A stretch of 64,000 nucleotides of DNA from Takifugu bimaculatus (Eukaryota; Chordata; Actinopteri; Tetraodontiformes; Tetraodontidae), in NCBI GenBank assembly GCA_004026145.2, contig SWLE01000518.1, forward strand, positions 52,501-116,500, in the 5' to 3' direction. The notes below the pieces were generated by a model. That model saw only the letters and a list, made by a program, of their open reading frames with translations. It was not told the DNA's origin and made no database searches. Positions within the stretch are counted from its first letter, which is position 1; the number at the start of each line of letters is the position of its first letter. The position numbers and the translations under genes are program-made. Of this stretch, positions 1-9,635 are shown piece by piece.

Positions 1-683
1 AGGAAGTAGTGCAGTGCAACAGGAAGTACAGCAGTGCAACAGGAAGTACAGCAGTGCAACAGGAAGTACAGCAGTGCAGCAGGAAGTACTGCAGTGCAAC
101 AGGAAGTGCAACAGGAAGTAATGCAGTGCAACAGGAAGTGCAACAGGAAGTACTGCAGTGCAACAGGAAGTGCAGCAGTGCAACAGGAAGTACAGCAGTG
201 CAACAGGAAGTACTGCAGTGCAACATGAAGTGCAACAGGAAGTACTGCAGTGCAACATGAAGTGCAACAGGAAGTACAGCAGTGCAACATGAAGTGCAAC
301 AGGAAGTAATGCAGTGCAACAGGAAGTGCAACAGGAAGTACAGCAGTGCAACAGGAAGTACAGCAGTGCAACAGGAAGTAGTGCAGTGCAACAGGAAGTA
401 GTGCAGTGCAACAGGAAGTACAGCAGTGCAACAGGAAGTACAGCAGTGCAGCAGGAAGTACTGCAGTGCAGCAGGAAGTGCAACAGGAAGTAATGCAGTG
501 CAACAGGAAGTGCAACAGGAAGTACTGCAGTGCAACAGGAAGTACAGCAGTGCAACAGGAAGTGCAGCAGTGCAACAGGAAGTACAGCAGTGCAACAAGA
601 AGTACAGCAGTGCAACAAGAAGTACAGCAGTGCAACAGGAAGTAGTGCAGTGCAACAGGAAGTACAGCAGTGCAACAGGAAGT
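1..683. repeat. GCAGTGCAACAGGAAGTA minisatellite
   Basis: Head-to-tail copies of a roughly 20-bp unit containing AGGAAGTACAGCAGTGCAAC, mixed with a shorter 12-bp variant AGGAAGTGCAAC. The array starts at or before the window edge and decays after about 683. It stays open in several frames because the units lack stop codons; those reading frames have no protein signature and are not genes. Confidence 0.95.
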
Positions 684-1026
684 ACAACAGGAGAGTTCAG
701 CTTGTTGTCAGGTCACACACTGCACACATAAGCATGTAAAGAACACCCCATTCTAACAAATGTGCCACACAACATATGCAAAGTACACAGTTTAAATAGG
801 ACCCACTAAGAAATCTTAAAGTGCCACTTATTACTGAGTATCACAAAAAAGGGTAAAAACCTCAGCACAAGGTGGGAATATGAAAATATAGCACACTGAG
901 CATCTGTTGCCTTTCAGCTATGTGAATCAGCTGAGCGCCTCAGGTAGAAGTAGTGATGTGTCCTCAGATGAATCAACCTTTTGGTCAACATCATTGATGT
1001 CACACTTCTGGATAACACACTGCACC
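684..1026. other. Unassigned spacer
   Basis: AT-rich unique-looking sequence between the minisatellite and the decayed gypsy element. I see no exon, RNA gene or recognisable repeat here. Confidence 0.5.
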
Positions 1027-1270
1027 TGTGACACGGTCCCTGTTCATCAGTCCAATCATGCACACCTTTGATTGCCCCGGCTACTCATACGCCTGTCACA
1101 CTTGCCCTTGGCCACTTGGTTATGTGCTCCATGCCAGACTTTCCAGTGTTGATCCTTATTGAACTTGCCTGTTCCTGACCAGCCAGTCCTGCCGTCCTAA
1201 TAAAATACTTTATTTTCTGTTACCTAGTGCCTGATTCTCCCTGATCTTGGATTTTTTCATCACTTCAAAC
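1027..1270 (+). mobile_element. Degenerate LTR-like segment of an old gypsy element
   Basis: The sequence has the style of a teleost gypsy LTR: a TGTGACACGGTCCC start, a CCAATCATGCACACC stretch, and an AATAAAATA polyadenylation-like signal near 1200. It directly precedes gag-like sequence on the same strand. No second copy for boundary comparison is visible, so the ends are inferred. Confidence 0.45.
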
Positions 1271-1299
1271 AGATCAAGGGGCTACTGCAGGAGCACAAG

Positions 1300-2880
1300 G
1301 CAGGGACTGCTGTGGTCACCTTGGCAACTGAGCATTCCGTCGCTGCCGAGGTTCTCTCCATTGAGGACCTGAGAGCCAACCAACAACAAGTTGCAACAGA
1401 AGTAATGTGGATGTCGGCTACCGCTTCTTCTTCTTCTTAGACGGTGGCTCCTTCTTCCCTGTCATCTGGAACAGCAGGCATCTCAAGCCAACCCACCAAT
1501 CCAGCAATCCAACACCCAGTTGTGTGCTGGAACCTGTGGTGGGAATGCTGCCAGCGCATGCTGGTAACCCTGAAACTTGTGGGGCCTTGCTGCTTTGGTT
1601 TCAACCATACACATTTGAATGGGAAAGAGAGGCTAGCCTGTTCTTTTGCTTCCTTTGCTGGGGAGCTGCAGAAGGTCTTTGGAGCTGGGTTTGGAGGGCC
1701 AGATGCAGCTGGTCTAGTCTATTAAATAGAGTATGTGCCAGGGAAGTCAGACTACACCATTTATTTGTTTCGGGACCAGAGCCCGACAGAGTGATGGGAA
1801 CTCTTCAGCCTTGTGAGACAATTTTCTGCATGGTTTGACTACATTAGGATTAACTGGTCCTGTATCAACTTCCAACCATGTTAGATGGAGTGATCAAATT
1901 TACCAATAGGATCGATCTTTATATTCAGCTGGGGAGGGCTCACTGGTCTCTACCTGCAAGACCGAAGGAATTTACAGCCCCCACCCGTTCTGGTCCCACA
2001 CCAGATTCATAGGGTGGTGAGCCAGAACCAATGCAGATGGGTCACACCTGACTTCCGCTAGAGGAGCATCACTGTCATGTACTGTGGGGAAGCAGGCCAT
2101 GTAGTTTCTATGTGCCTGGTAAAAGACAGAGCTCACTGTTAGATGGGGAGGTAGTGGTGAGCCTAATTGCTAGTCCTCCGCCGTCAATATAACCTGCTCA
2201 TATAGAGCCATGTGGTCACGGGGTCATCATGTCAACAGCCCTGTCTCACCCAGTTGTCCACATCATACTTGCTGGGTCCAGTTAGCGTGAGCCCTGATCT
2301 CATCAGAGTTAAACAACACTATTAAAATTAACGTGAGGTGTTCAGAAAGGCAAAGGCAACCTCATTTCCTCATTGACCATCCTTTGCCAGGCAGAGCATC
2401 ACCTAAGAGGCAGTTGTGTTCCCTGGCAGCCCATTAGAGAGGAGCAATGGAGGCCTACATCAACGATTGTCACACAGTGGACCTTGTCCATCCCTCATTG
2501 CCGGCTGCCTCAGGGTTAGGGTTAGGGTTTTCTTTTGTGGAGAAAAAGGAAGAATCTTTGCAACCCTGCAGTGATTAACAAGGAGTGGACATCACAATCA
2601 AGAACCGCTACCCTTTCAAATCTCAGGAAGAACAAGTACACCATGAACCGTTAGTTCTGCAGAATCTCCTTAAGAACTCCTCATTTGCTAAAGCAGAATA
2701 ATGTCACGTTCATGCCACATCCATGTCTGTGTTGGGGTACGTCATCCATCATGGCAGCATCCAGACGGATCCAACAAAGGTTTCTGCTGTTACTGTCTAG
2801 CCACTTCCTGAGTTCCCTCAGCAGCTGCAACATTTTCAGGCTTTGCAAGTTTCAATAGCAAATGGAATACAGTATGATTG
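1300..2880 (+). pseudogene. Decayed Ty3/gypsy gag-protease-RT, 5' half
   Basis: Fragmented similarity runs collinear with the better-preserved gypsy at 21434-23760. A gag stretch near 1640-1730 matches the 21880-21960 region. PEPMQMGHT near 2025 and a broken CCHC zinc knuckle near 2080 match PEPMQLGRT and CMYCGQHGHFISLC of the other copy. EAYIND near 2450, NQEPLPF near 2600 and the RT tail near 2660-2760 follow in the correct order. Many stops and indels make it an old fossil. It stops at 2880, where a younger Gmr1-like element has inserted, and resumes at 7094. Confidence 0.8.
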
Positions 2881-3182
2881 TGTCATGAACCAGCTCAGGG
2901 CTCAGACAAAGTAGGGAGAACACACAGGATGGATTTTTTAGAACAAAGGGAATTTATTGATTGATCATGCAAAACAACAAACCAAAGCAGAACACCCAAG
3001 CAGTCCTGGAGGGAGCCAAACAAGAGAGTGACTGCCCAGACTGTGGAGCATTTATAGCCCTCACAGCTGATCAGTCCAGGTGAGCTGGATCGCCACTTAG
3101 CAGCAGTTGGCCCACCCACTGCCTGCAGAAGGGAGGGGACAACAGAGAGGCAGGCAGAGGAAACACAGCCAGGGTCGTCACA
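2881..3182 (-). repeat. 3' LTR of the Gmr1-like element
   Basis: 302 bp, bounded by TGTCATG and TCACA on the plus strand (TG...CA in both orientations). It is nearly identical to 6787-7089, so the insertion is young compared with the host fossil around it. On the coding (minus) strand this is the downstream LTR. Confidence 0.92.
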
Positions 3183-3192
3183 CCCCCACCCA
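3183..3192 (-). promoter_or_regulatory. Polypurine tract
   Basis: On the minus strand a G-rich run (GGGTGGGGGTG) sits directly against the start of the downstream LTR, where the plus-strand primer of an LTR element belongs. Confidence 0.7.
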
Positions 3193-3456
3193 TAAGAACC
3201 TAGACCACCAAGGTCATCTGAAAAAACGTACCCAAAACTGACCCCGGAACCTAAGCAAAAAAACGACTGTATTAGTATTTAGATTCAGGTGGCTACAGTT
3301 ACCTTGTGGCCAAATTCCTTAAGTTGGTAGGGTATGCTGTCACCACCTGAAAAGACAGAGTACTTAACCCTGCAGAAGAACTTCCCTTAGGCTTCGGCGA
3401 CCTTGTACCTAAGACAACAGACAGGGCAGACTAACAAACAGTAAGATCTCTACCAC

Positions 3457-3900
3457 TCAAAAAGCACGAGACAGGGCATCCGCCATACCATTCTCCGTGC
3501 CCTTGATGTGACAAATATCGAGCTGATAGGGCTGCAAATATAAGGCCCACCTCATCAGACGCTGGTTTGGATTTTGTAGGGTCTGTAAAAATGTTAACGG
3601 GTTATGATCAGTGTACACTTTCACGGGAGCACCCGTATTTATGTACACCTCAAAATGCCTCAGAGCCCAAATCAAGGCAAGTGCCTCTTTCTCAATCACC
3701 GAATAGTTCAATTGGTGGGAATTGAACTTTCGGGAAAAAAACTGACCGGTTTGTTGACACCAGATTTTTCTTCCTGTAAGAGGACCGCACCTGCTCCTAC
3801 ATTACTGGCATCAACCTGCAGTATGAAAGGCTTATCAAACTGTGGGGCAGCCAGCACTGTACAAGCACACAGGAGGGACTTGACAGTATCAAAAGCCAAT
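3457..3900 (-). pseudogene. RNase H domain of the Gmr1-like element
   Basis: Two overlapping reading frames give an RT-connection/RNase H region. LAFDTVKSLL and LQVDASNVGAGAVLLQE precede a frame break near 3710; EKEALALIWALRHFEVYI, VYTDHNPLTFL and GMADALSRAF follow. These are the classic gypsy RNase H blocks. The RT fingers and palm that should precede it are absent; a deletion joins the integrase tail to this domain around 3900-3960. Confidence 0.85.
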
Positions 3901-3960
3901 TGACACTCCCCTTCTCCCTCTGCTGACCCCCCACCAGCACCAACCTGGTCAGCGGCCTTG

Positions 3961-5535
3961 TTAACACAAAGAGCTGGGTTTCCCCCTGACAGAGATGTAC
4001 GTGCACCCACAGGCAGTGTGGCTCGAACAAAATAAGGCTTCATCAGGTTGACACGACCTCCGTTTAGGCATAGCAACCATATAGTCCCGCTCAGAGACCT
4101 TGTGCAATACAGTAAACGGGCCAGCAAAACGAGCTTGAAATGGTGAACCCACTACTGGCAACAAAACCAGGACTTGGTCCCCAGGAGTAAACTGCCGTTG
4201 CTCAGCACAACGGCCAAACCATGCCTTCATCTTCTTCTGGGAAGTTTGTAATATCTCTTTTGCCAAGTGCCTAGCTACATACAATCTGTGTCTAAAACCA
4301 TCTGGTGCTGGAGCAATGGACTGGTTAGGCTTACGGGTCAACTGACAAGTATGACAAGTTTTGACAAAGTCTGAAACATCCCGTCTTAAACGAGGCCAAA
4401 AAAAACAACCCAGGATGCGAGCGCAGGTTTTCCTGACCCCCATGTGTCCTGCAATATCATGTGACGTCTTTAACACCAGGTCTCTGAATTTTAACGGTAC
4501 CACTATCTGGATGACAGCTTTGCCCAAGAGGTTGACCATATGAGGAACCCATTTCCTCACCAGAAGGTCATGGAGTATAAAGTAACCCTGAGAAGCATCA
4601 TTAAAGTCCTCCATGGGAGAAACTTGTTCAAAAAACCCTCTCAATGAAGGATCTACTTTCTGCTCCTTACTCAACTCACCATGTGGGAGCGACTGCAGAG
4701 GGACAGGTATGAAAAGAGGCATTTTCTCAGCCTTCTTTTCACAAGCAGCACTAATGTTAGCTTGGGCCATAGCACGGGTTACTGCACAGGCGGTAAACAC
4801 TTCTGACACAGTGGCACCCTCCTGGGACATGGAGGGCACCAGAACAGGAGCATGGTCGGCCTGGAACCCCACCTGATCTGGCCACACCCGATCACCTGCC
4901 AAGTCATTACCAAGGATCAGGTCTACCCCATCAACAGGAAGTTCAGGGCGAACAGCCACTTCTACCTCACCTGACACCAAGGCAGAGGTAAGTTCCATTT
5001 TGTGTAATCGGACAAAGAGAGGGACCAAACCCATTCCATGGACAACCACACACTTACCAGTATCAGTATCTGAGCTAAAAGGCAAGATTGCCTCTCGCAC
5101 AAAAGAGTCTAACGCACCTGTGTCTCGTAAAATCGTCACAGATATCTTTCTATCAGTCCCTGGAATGGACACTAAGCCTTTAGAAAGGAATGCTGAATAA
5201 TCTGCCTTCATATCCACAGTTTTGGACTGCAGCGCAACCCCAGACATACCCCGTGGTGCAAACAAAATACTAGACTTAACCTGCCCAACATTTGACCTGG
5301 GTTTGTCAGGGCACTCATTTTTCCAATGACCCTTACGCTTGCAATAATTACAAGTACTACCATCTTCAGACCTTTTCCAAGACGGACGTTCAACCCAGGG
5401 GGGTGAAACTGACTCCAGCCTCCCAGGGAGGAAATGGCTCTTATGAGTCAAAACATACTCGTCAGCCAGCACAGCTGCTTCTTGAGGAACTTTAACCTTT
5501 CTTTCATTTATAAAGGTAGCTATACTGCCAGGCAC
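3961..5535 (-). pseudogene. Zinc knuckle, protease and partial integrase of the Gmr1-like element
   Basis: A 524-residue open frame. In order: a CCHC knuckle (CNYCKRKGHWKNEC), a retropepsin-like region (ILRDTGALDSFV, where the active-site Asp-Thr-Gly is kept, then DLILGNDLAG), the integrase HHCC zinc domain (HDIAGHMG ... CHTCQ), then directly the integrase C-terminal region with a GPF motif (ARFAGPFTVL). The catalytic DDE core that belongs between CHTCQ and the C-terminal region is deleted near 4310-4320. The frame is lost near 4030, just before the RNase H part. Confidence 0.85.
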
Positions 5536-5570
5536 ACAGCTTTTTAGTTGCTCAAGAATAATTAGGTTAC

Positions 5571-6418
5571 TCAGTTGTTCAAGGTTTCAACGCCAGATGC
5601 AACACACCAACGATTAAATTGAGTGTCCAACTCACGCACAAATTCCACATGAGTCTGTGTATCCTGTTTTCGAACACTCCTAAAGCGCTGCCTATAAGCT
5701 TCAGGGACCAATTCGTATGCTCTCAACACCGCTGCCTTGACATGGTCATAGTTTCGGCCCTCTGATTTGGAAAGTGAGGCATAAGCTTCCTGTGCCTTGC
5801 CAATCAGAACACACTGAAGAAGGAGGGTGCGATCGTCATCAGACCAACCCCTGGTCTCTGCCACTCTCTCAAATAAGGAAAAAAAAGATCTGGATCCCTC
5901 TCTGTGAAGCTTGGAACCAAACGCAAATTAGCTAGTACATCAAAAACACCCTTCTCCGGAACAGAACCAGTATTTACCAGCTTTCCTTCCTTTAACAGAT
6001 CTAGTCGACATTGCTCTAGTTCAACTTTAGCCCTCTCAGTTTTCTGCCTCATGACTTCCATTTCCAATTCCCTATTCTGTTTAAAAGTTTCATGTTCAAA
6101 TTGTAACCTCAGAAGTTCTTTTTGTTGCTCAAATGGTAAAGACTCCACCCTAGCTGATGGCATGAACAAAGATCTTTTACTCAGCTCCTTAGTTACCAGT
6201 ATTTTATCTTCAATCACCTTTTCTTTCACAGCCACCCTTAGCGTTTCTTTCAGCTTTTTATCTGTGATTTCAATTCCAAAGTGCTCAGCAATTTTCAAAA
6301 GTTGATCTTTGGTACATTGGTCCAACAACTCCTCAGTGGGAGACTGAACAAACTCCTCCACCAAAGAAGCCATACTCAGTTGTACCTCCAAACAAGAGTC
6401 ATCCACCCCCTCTACCAC
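5571..6418 (-). pseudogene. Gag of the Gmr1-like element (coiled coil plus SCAN-like domain)
   Basis: The first frame (6418-5804) begins with acidic helical sequence and a charged coiled coil (EQQKELLRLQFEHETFKQ and following). A frame shift near 5880, in a run of A residues, leads to the second frame (5864-5571), which resembles the SCAN-like capsid domain of fish gypsy gag proteins (AYRQRFRSVRKQ, HVEFVRELDTQFNRWC). A second break separates it from the zinc-knuckle frame. Confidence 0.8.
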
Positions 6419-6770
6419 AGACTGGAAAAATCGTCCTAAGCTCAGCTCAACCCTAGTCTTCAGTTACCGGTGAGAGGCTTTTAATCACAGAACCCAGCGG
6501 GGCTGGAAAGCACCTGCTATGCAGCCACTTCCAGGGAACCCCTGGACGTGAACCTGAGCATATAGCTCTACTCACTTTCACCACCACAGGTTCCCTACAC
6601 AGAACCCATGGGATAAACCTACCAGGGGGTGAGACTCCAAAAACACCTACCCAGAAAAACTCACCGGTCTTCTGAAAAACTTGAACACAAAACTTAATCA
6701 AAACTAAGCACTGACACCATCACCCAAAGTGTATTCCTCCCTCTAAATCAAATCCTTTCCCTAGTCGATT

Positions 6771-6783
6771 GGACGAGCCCCCA
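6771..6783 (-). promoter_or_regulatory. tRNA-Pro type primer binding site
   Basis: On the minus strand TGGGGGCTCGTCC lies 3 nt inside the upstream LTR. This matches the start of the tRNA-Pro primer binding site used by gammaretroviruses such as MLV. The match ends after 13 bases. Confidence 0.75.
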
Positions 6784-6786
6784 TTT

Positions 6787-7089
6787 TGTCATGAACCACC
6801 TCAGGGCTCAGACAAAGTAGGGAGAAGACACGTGATGGATTTTTTAGAACAAAGGGAATTTATTGATTGATCATGCAAAACAACAAACCAAAGCCGAACA
6901 CCCAAGCAGTCCTGGAGGGAGCCAAGCAAGAGCCTGACTGCCCAGACTGTGGAGCATTTATAGCCCTCACAGCTGATCAGTCCAGGTGAGCTGGATCACC
7001 ACTTAGCAGCAGTTGGCCCCCCCCACTGCCTGCAGAAGGGAGGAGACAACAGAGAGGCAGGCAGAGAAGACACAGCCAGGGTCATCACA
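6787..7089 (-). repeat. 5' LTR of the Gmr1-like element
   Basis: 303 bp, the partner of 2881-3182, followed on the plus strand by the target duplication ATTG at 7090-7093. Confidence 0.92.
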
Positions 7090-7093
7090 ATTG

Positions 7094-8163
7094 CCACTCC
7101 CCTCAAAGTCCTAAATCCAATGGCTTCAAGTTTTCATTTAGAGCCCAAAAGCACAAACATCGTTTACCTCGGAGGGCTTCACAAGCTGCACAGTTCTGAC
7201 ATCCCTTAGACCCCTGAACCTGGTCAGCAAAAACTTGATTTTCTTTTCTATGGACATCAACCACAGAAGAGGCAAAAGAGCCTTAAGTGCAGGTTGTCCT
7301 CTGTTCCTATCTGAGTCTAGAGGATCAATTTGTGGTGGAGGTCTGTGCCTCTGATGTTGGGGCAGCTTTGCTGCAAGGCTCAGGATCTGATCAGAAGCTC
7401 CACCACTGTTGCTTCTTCTCATGTCGCCTGACACCATGGAGCGCAATTACAACACTGGTAACCAGATATTGTTGACAGATGACTTTTGAGGAGTGGTGGC
7501 ATTGGCTGGCCAATGTGCCGTTGTGGACTGGCCACAAAAGCTTGGATCAAAGCGGACTGCAAAGAGACTGAATTCAAGTCTAGCAAGTCTAGACTCTATT
7601 CTTCAGTTTCTCTCTGTCTTACCATCCTGGTCCCCATAATGTTAAATCAGAAGCCTCATCTCAGTAGTTCCTCAAGGAGGATGGTCCAGGAGCCAGGACC
7701 GAATCCATTTTCCCTTCCCCCTGCATGGACTCCATCCTGTCTTGGGAGATCAAGGAGAGAATGAGGGCTGGCACTGAAGGGCAGACCGCTCTTAGCCCCT
7801 GCCCTCCAGACTGCCTGTTTGTTTCTCTGAACTGAAGTTCTGCAGTGGGCCAAAGCCTCAAAGTTTTTCTGTCATCCAACAATCAAATGAGGTTCTCCTT
7901 CAATGTTTCTGGCAAAGTCTTCATGCTGAGGCCTATCTGGTCTTCAGCTACTTTCTATTCCTTATAACCCTTGGTTGCACAACTCACTGGGCTTTGTTAC
8001 CCGTCCTCCTTTCAGTGGCAGTTATCTGTGGACCAGTTCAGCAACATGACTCATTTAGTGTCAATGTGCAAACTCTAAGATTATGGATCATGTCTTCCCC
8101 CTCCACGGCATTCCTGTGGATGTAGGTTGAGACCCGGGACCCCAGTTTGCCGTTTTGGAAACA
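7094..8163 (+). pseudogene. Decayed Ty3/gypsy RT/RNase H-integrase, 3' half
   Basis: Continues the fossil interrupted at 2880: CCACTCCCCTCA at 7094 corresponds to CTGCTCCCCTCACC of the copy at 23755. RNase H (DQFVVEVCASDVGAALLQ near 7325), the DALSRQF-equivalent region near 7650, the pre-integrase region near 7720-7880 and an integrase core remnant (LHGIPVD near 8100, DPGPQF near 8135) follow in the right order. It ends at the 25-bp minisatellite. Confidence 0.78.
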
Positions 8164-8172
8164 ATCCTGCAA

Positions 8173-8475
8173 TCATCTTGGGGCCGCGGTCAGCCTTTCA
8201 TCTTGGGGCCAGGGTCAGCCTTTCATCTTGGGGCCGCGGTCAGCCTTTCATCTTGGGGCCGCGGTCAGCCTTTCATCTTGGGGCCGCGGTCAGCCTTTCA
8301 TCTTGGGGCCAGGGTCAGCCTTTCATCTTGGGGCCAGGGTCAGCCTTTCATCTTGGGGCCGCGGTCAGCCTTTCATCTTGGGGCCGCGGTCAGCCTTTCA
8401 TCTTGGGGCCGCGGTCAGCCTTTCATCTTGGGGCCGCGGTCAGCCTTTCATCTTGGGGCCAGGGTCAGCCTTTCT
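8173..8475. repeat. 25-bp minisatellite TTTCATCTTGGGGCC
   Basis: About 12 perfect or near-perfect copies of a 25-bp unit (TTTCATCTTGGGGCC followed by GCGGTCAGCC or AGGGTCAGCC). The only variable site is the GC/AG pair. Because 25 is not divisible by 3 and the unit has no stop, all three forward frames stay open; the predicted peptides are artefacts. Confidence 0.95.
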
Positions 8476-9094
8476 TAAACGTTCCATACTCAGTTCATCG
8501 GTCCAACTGGTACTGGTACTGGTCCCCTCCCCTCCCCTCCCCTCCCTGGATGAGGCCTGGATGAGTGTATTTGACTATATTTTGAAAAAAACTGTCTCAG
8601 GAGTCGCCTGGTTTTTATTCCTCTTGCCTGTCAGTCAGGAAAGTAATCTGTGGCCTTTCTGAATTCTGGCATTTATTCTTTCATCTTTTTTGCTCATGTA
8701 GGATCTGGAGCCTGCGTATCTATTCTCAGTAGGCCGTCAACTCTGAACGTTATCTCAGTGTATGTTCAATATGTTCTTTTTCCCAAGCGCATGTTGGATG
8801 TCTACATGACTGTAAAAGAAGGGGCTACCGAAGTAAGCACTTCGGAGATCTTCACCATTTGGCCCACAAACCTCCCTCAGGCAAGCTGCAGCATCCGATG
8901 GATACCCGACTGTTCTCTCCAATAAACATCTCTTACCACCACGTCGGTGTCTGCGAAGATTCCTTCCTCATCAGCACTTCTCGACCACCAGAAGAAATTT
9001 ACCAGACTCACTTGTGAAAATCAAATGTGCCCTTTTTCTCACCATCTTCATACATGCACATCCACCATTATTTCATTGTTGACCTGATTCTCAC
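8476..9094. other. Unassigned segment, possible LTR-like 3' end
   Basis: A CCCCTCCCCTCCC tract at 8524-8548 is followed by unique sequence. CTCTCCAATAAACATCTC near 8915 looks like the R/U5 junction of an LTR, but I see no partner copy. The last jakmip3 exon was searched for here and not found. Confidence 0.4.
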
Positions 9095-9635
9095 CTGTTG
9101 GGAGAGATGAAGCAGTTCCATCCTCTCACGAAGGATCTGAGCGTCTCTCTCTCTTAACTCAAACATCATTGCTCTTTTCCACTGGTCCATCGCTCTGCCA
9201 AGGCCCTCCCGCTCTTCCTCTGTCAGTGTTTGGGACAGATGAACTCTATCCACTTTTATTTCTTCACTTCTGTACTCCTCTTCCTTCTGCAGGGCCTCAA
9301 ACAACATAGCCTCCAGCTCCAGGATCCTCTAAAATATTTCACCAAAGCATTCTTTCAAACAACGCGACATTAAAAAGGAGTAAAACACAACTGTCGTTCT
9401 ATATTAAATATTGTGGTGCAGATATGTCATGACTGCCATAACCCGACCTCACTGGCTCGTGATAATGTTTAATTTGAAAAAAGGTGAGGACATTAGCTTA
9501 ATAGCATTAGCTTAATATGAAAACTGAATGCATTAAAACAAATGCCAAACCAATGACCTTATGAGCCTGGTCCATCGACAGTTTTCTGTAGTCCAGTTCT
9601 TCATCCAGGTACCCTTTCTGCTTACTGAACAGCTC
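9095..9635 (-). CDS. jakmip3: jakmip3 coding exons 19-20
   Basis: Exon 19 (9558-9635) encodes ELFSKQKGYLDEELDYRKLS; exon 20 (9095-9328) encodes 78 residues with EAMLFEALQKEE and ELRERDAQILRERMELLHLS, ending SQQ before GTGAGA. Exon 19 is separated from exon 18 by a 6.9-kb intron filled by the telomere-like array and a LINE. The next family block (RIKELEE...) is not found downstream of exon 20. Confidence 0.9.

Larger units (their letters stand above)
2881..7089 (-). mobile_element. Gmr1-like gypsy retrotransposon with deleted INT core and RT
   Basis: A complete insertion with two near-identical LTRs (2881-3182 and 6787-7089), flanked by the 4-bp target duplication ATTG (2877-2880 and 7090-7093). 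Coding is on the minus strand in the order gag, protease, integrase zinc-binding and C-terminal parts, then RNase H. Integrase upstream of RNase H is the copia-like order known for Gmr1-type gypsy elements of fish, not the usual gypsy order. The integrase catalytic core and the RT are missing, so this copy could only move with help from another copy. It interrupts an older gypsy element exactly between 2880 and 7094. Confidence 0.88.
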
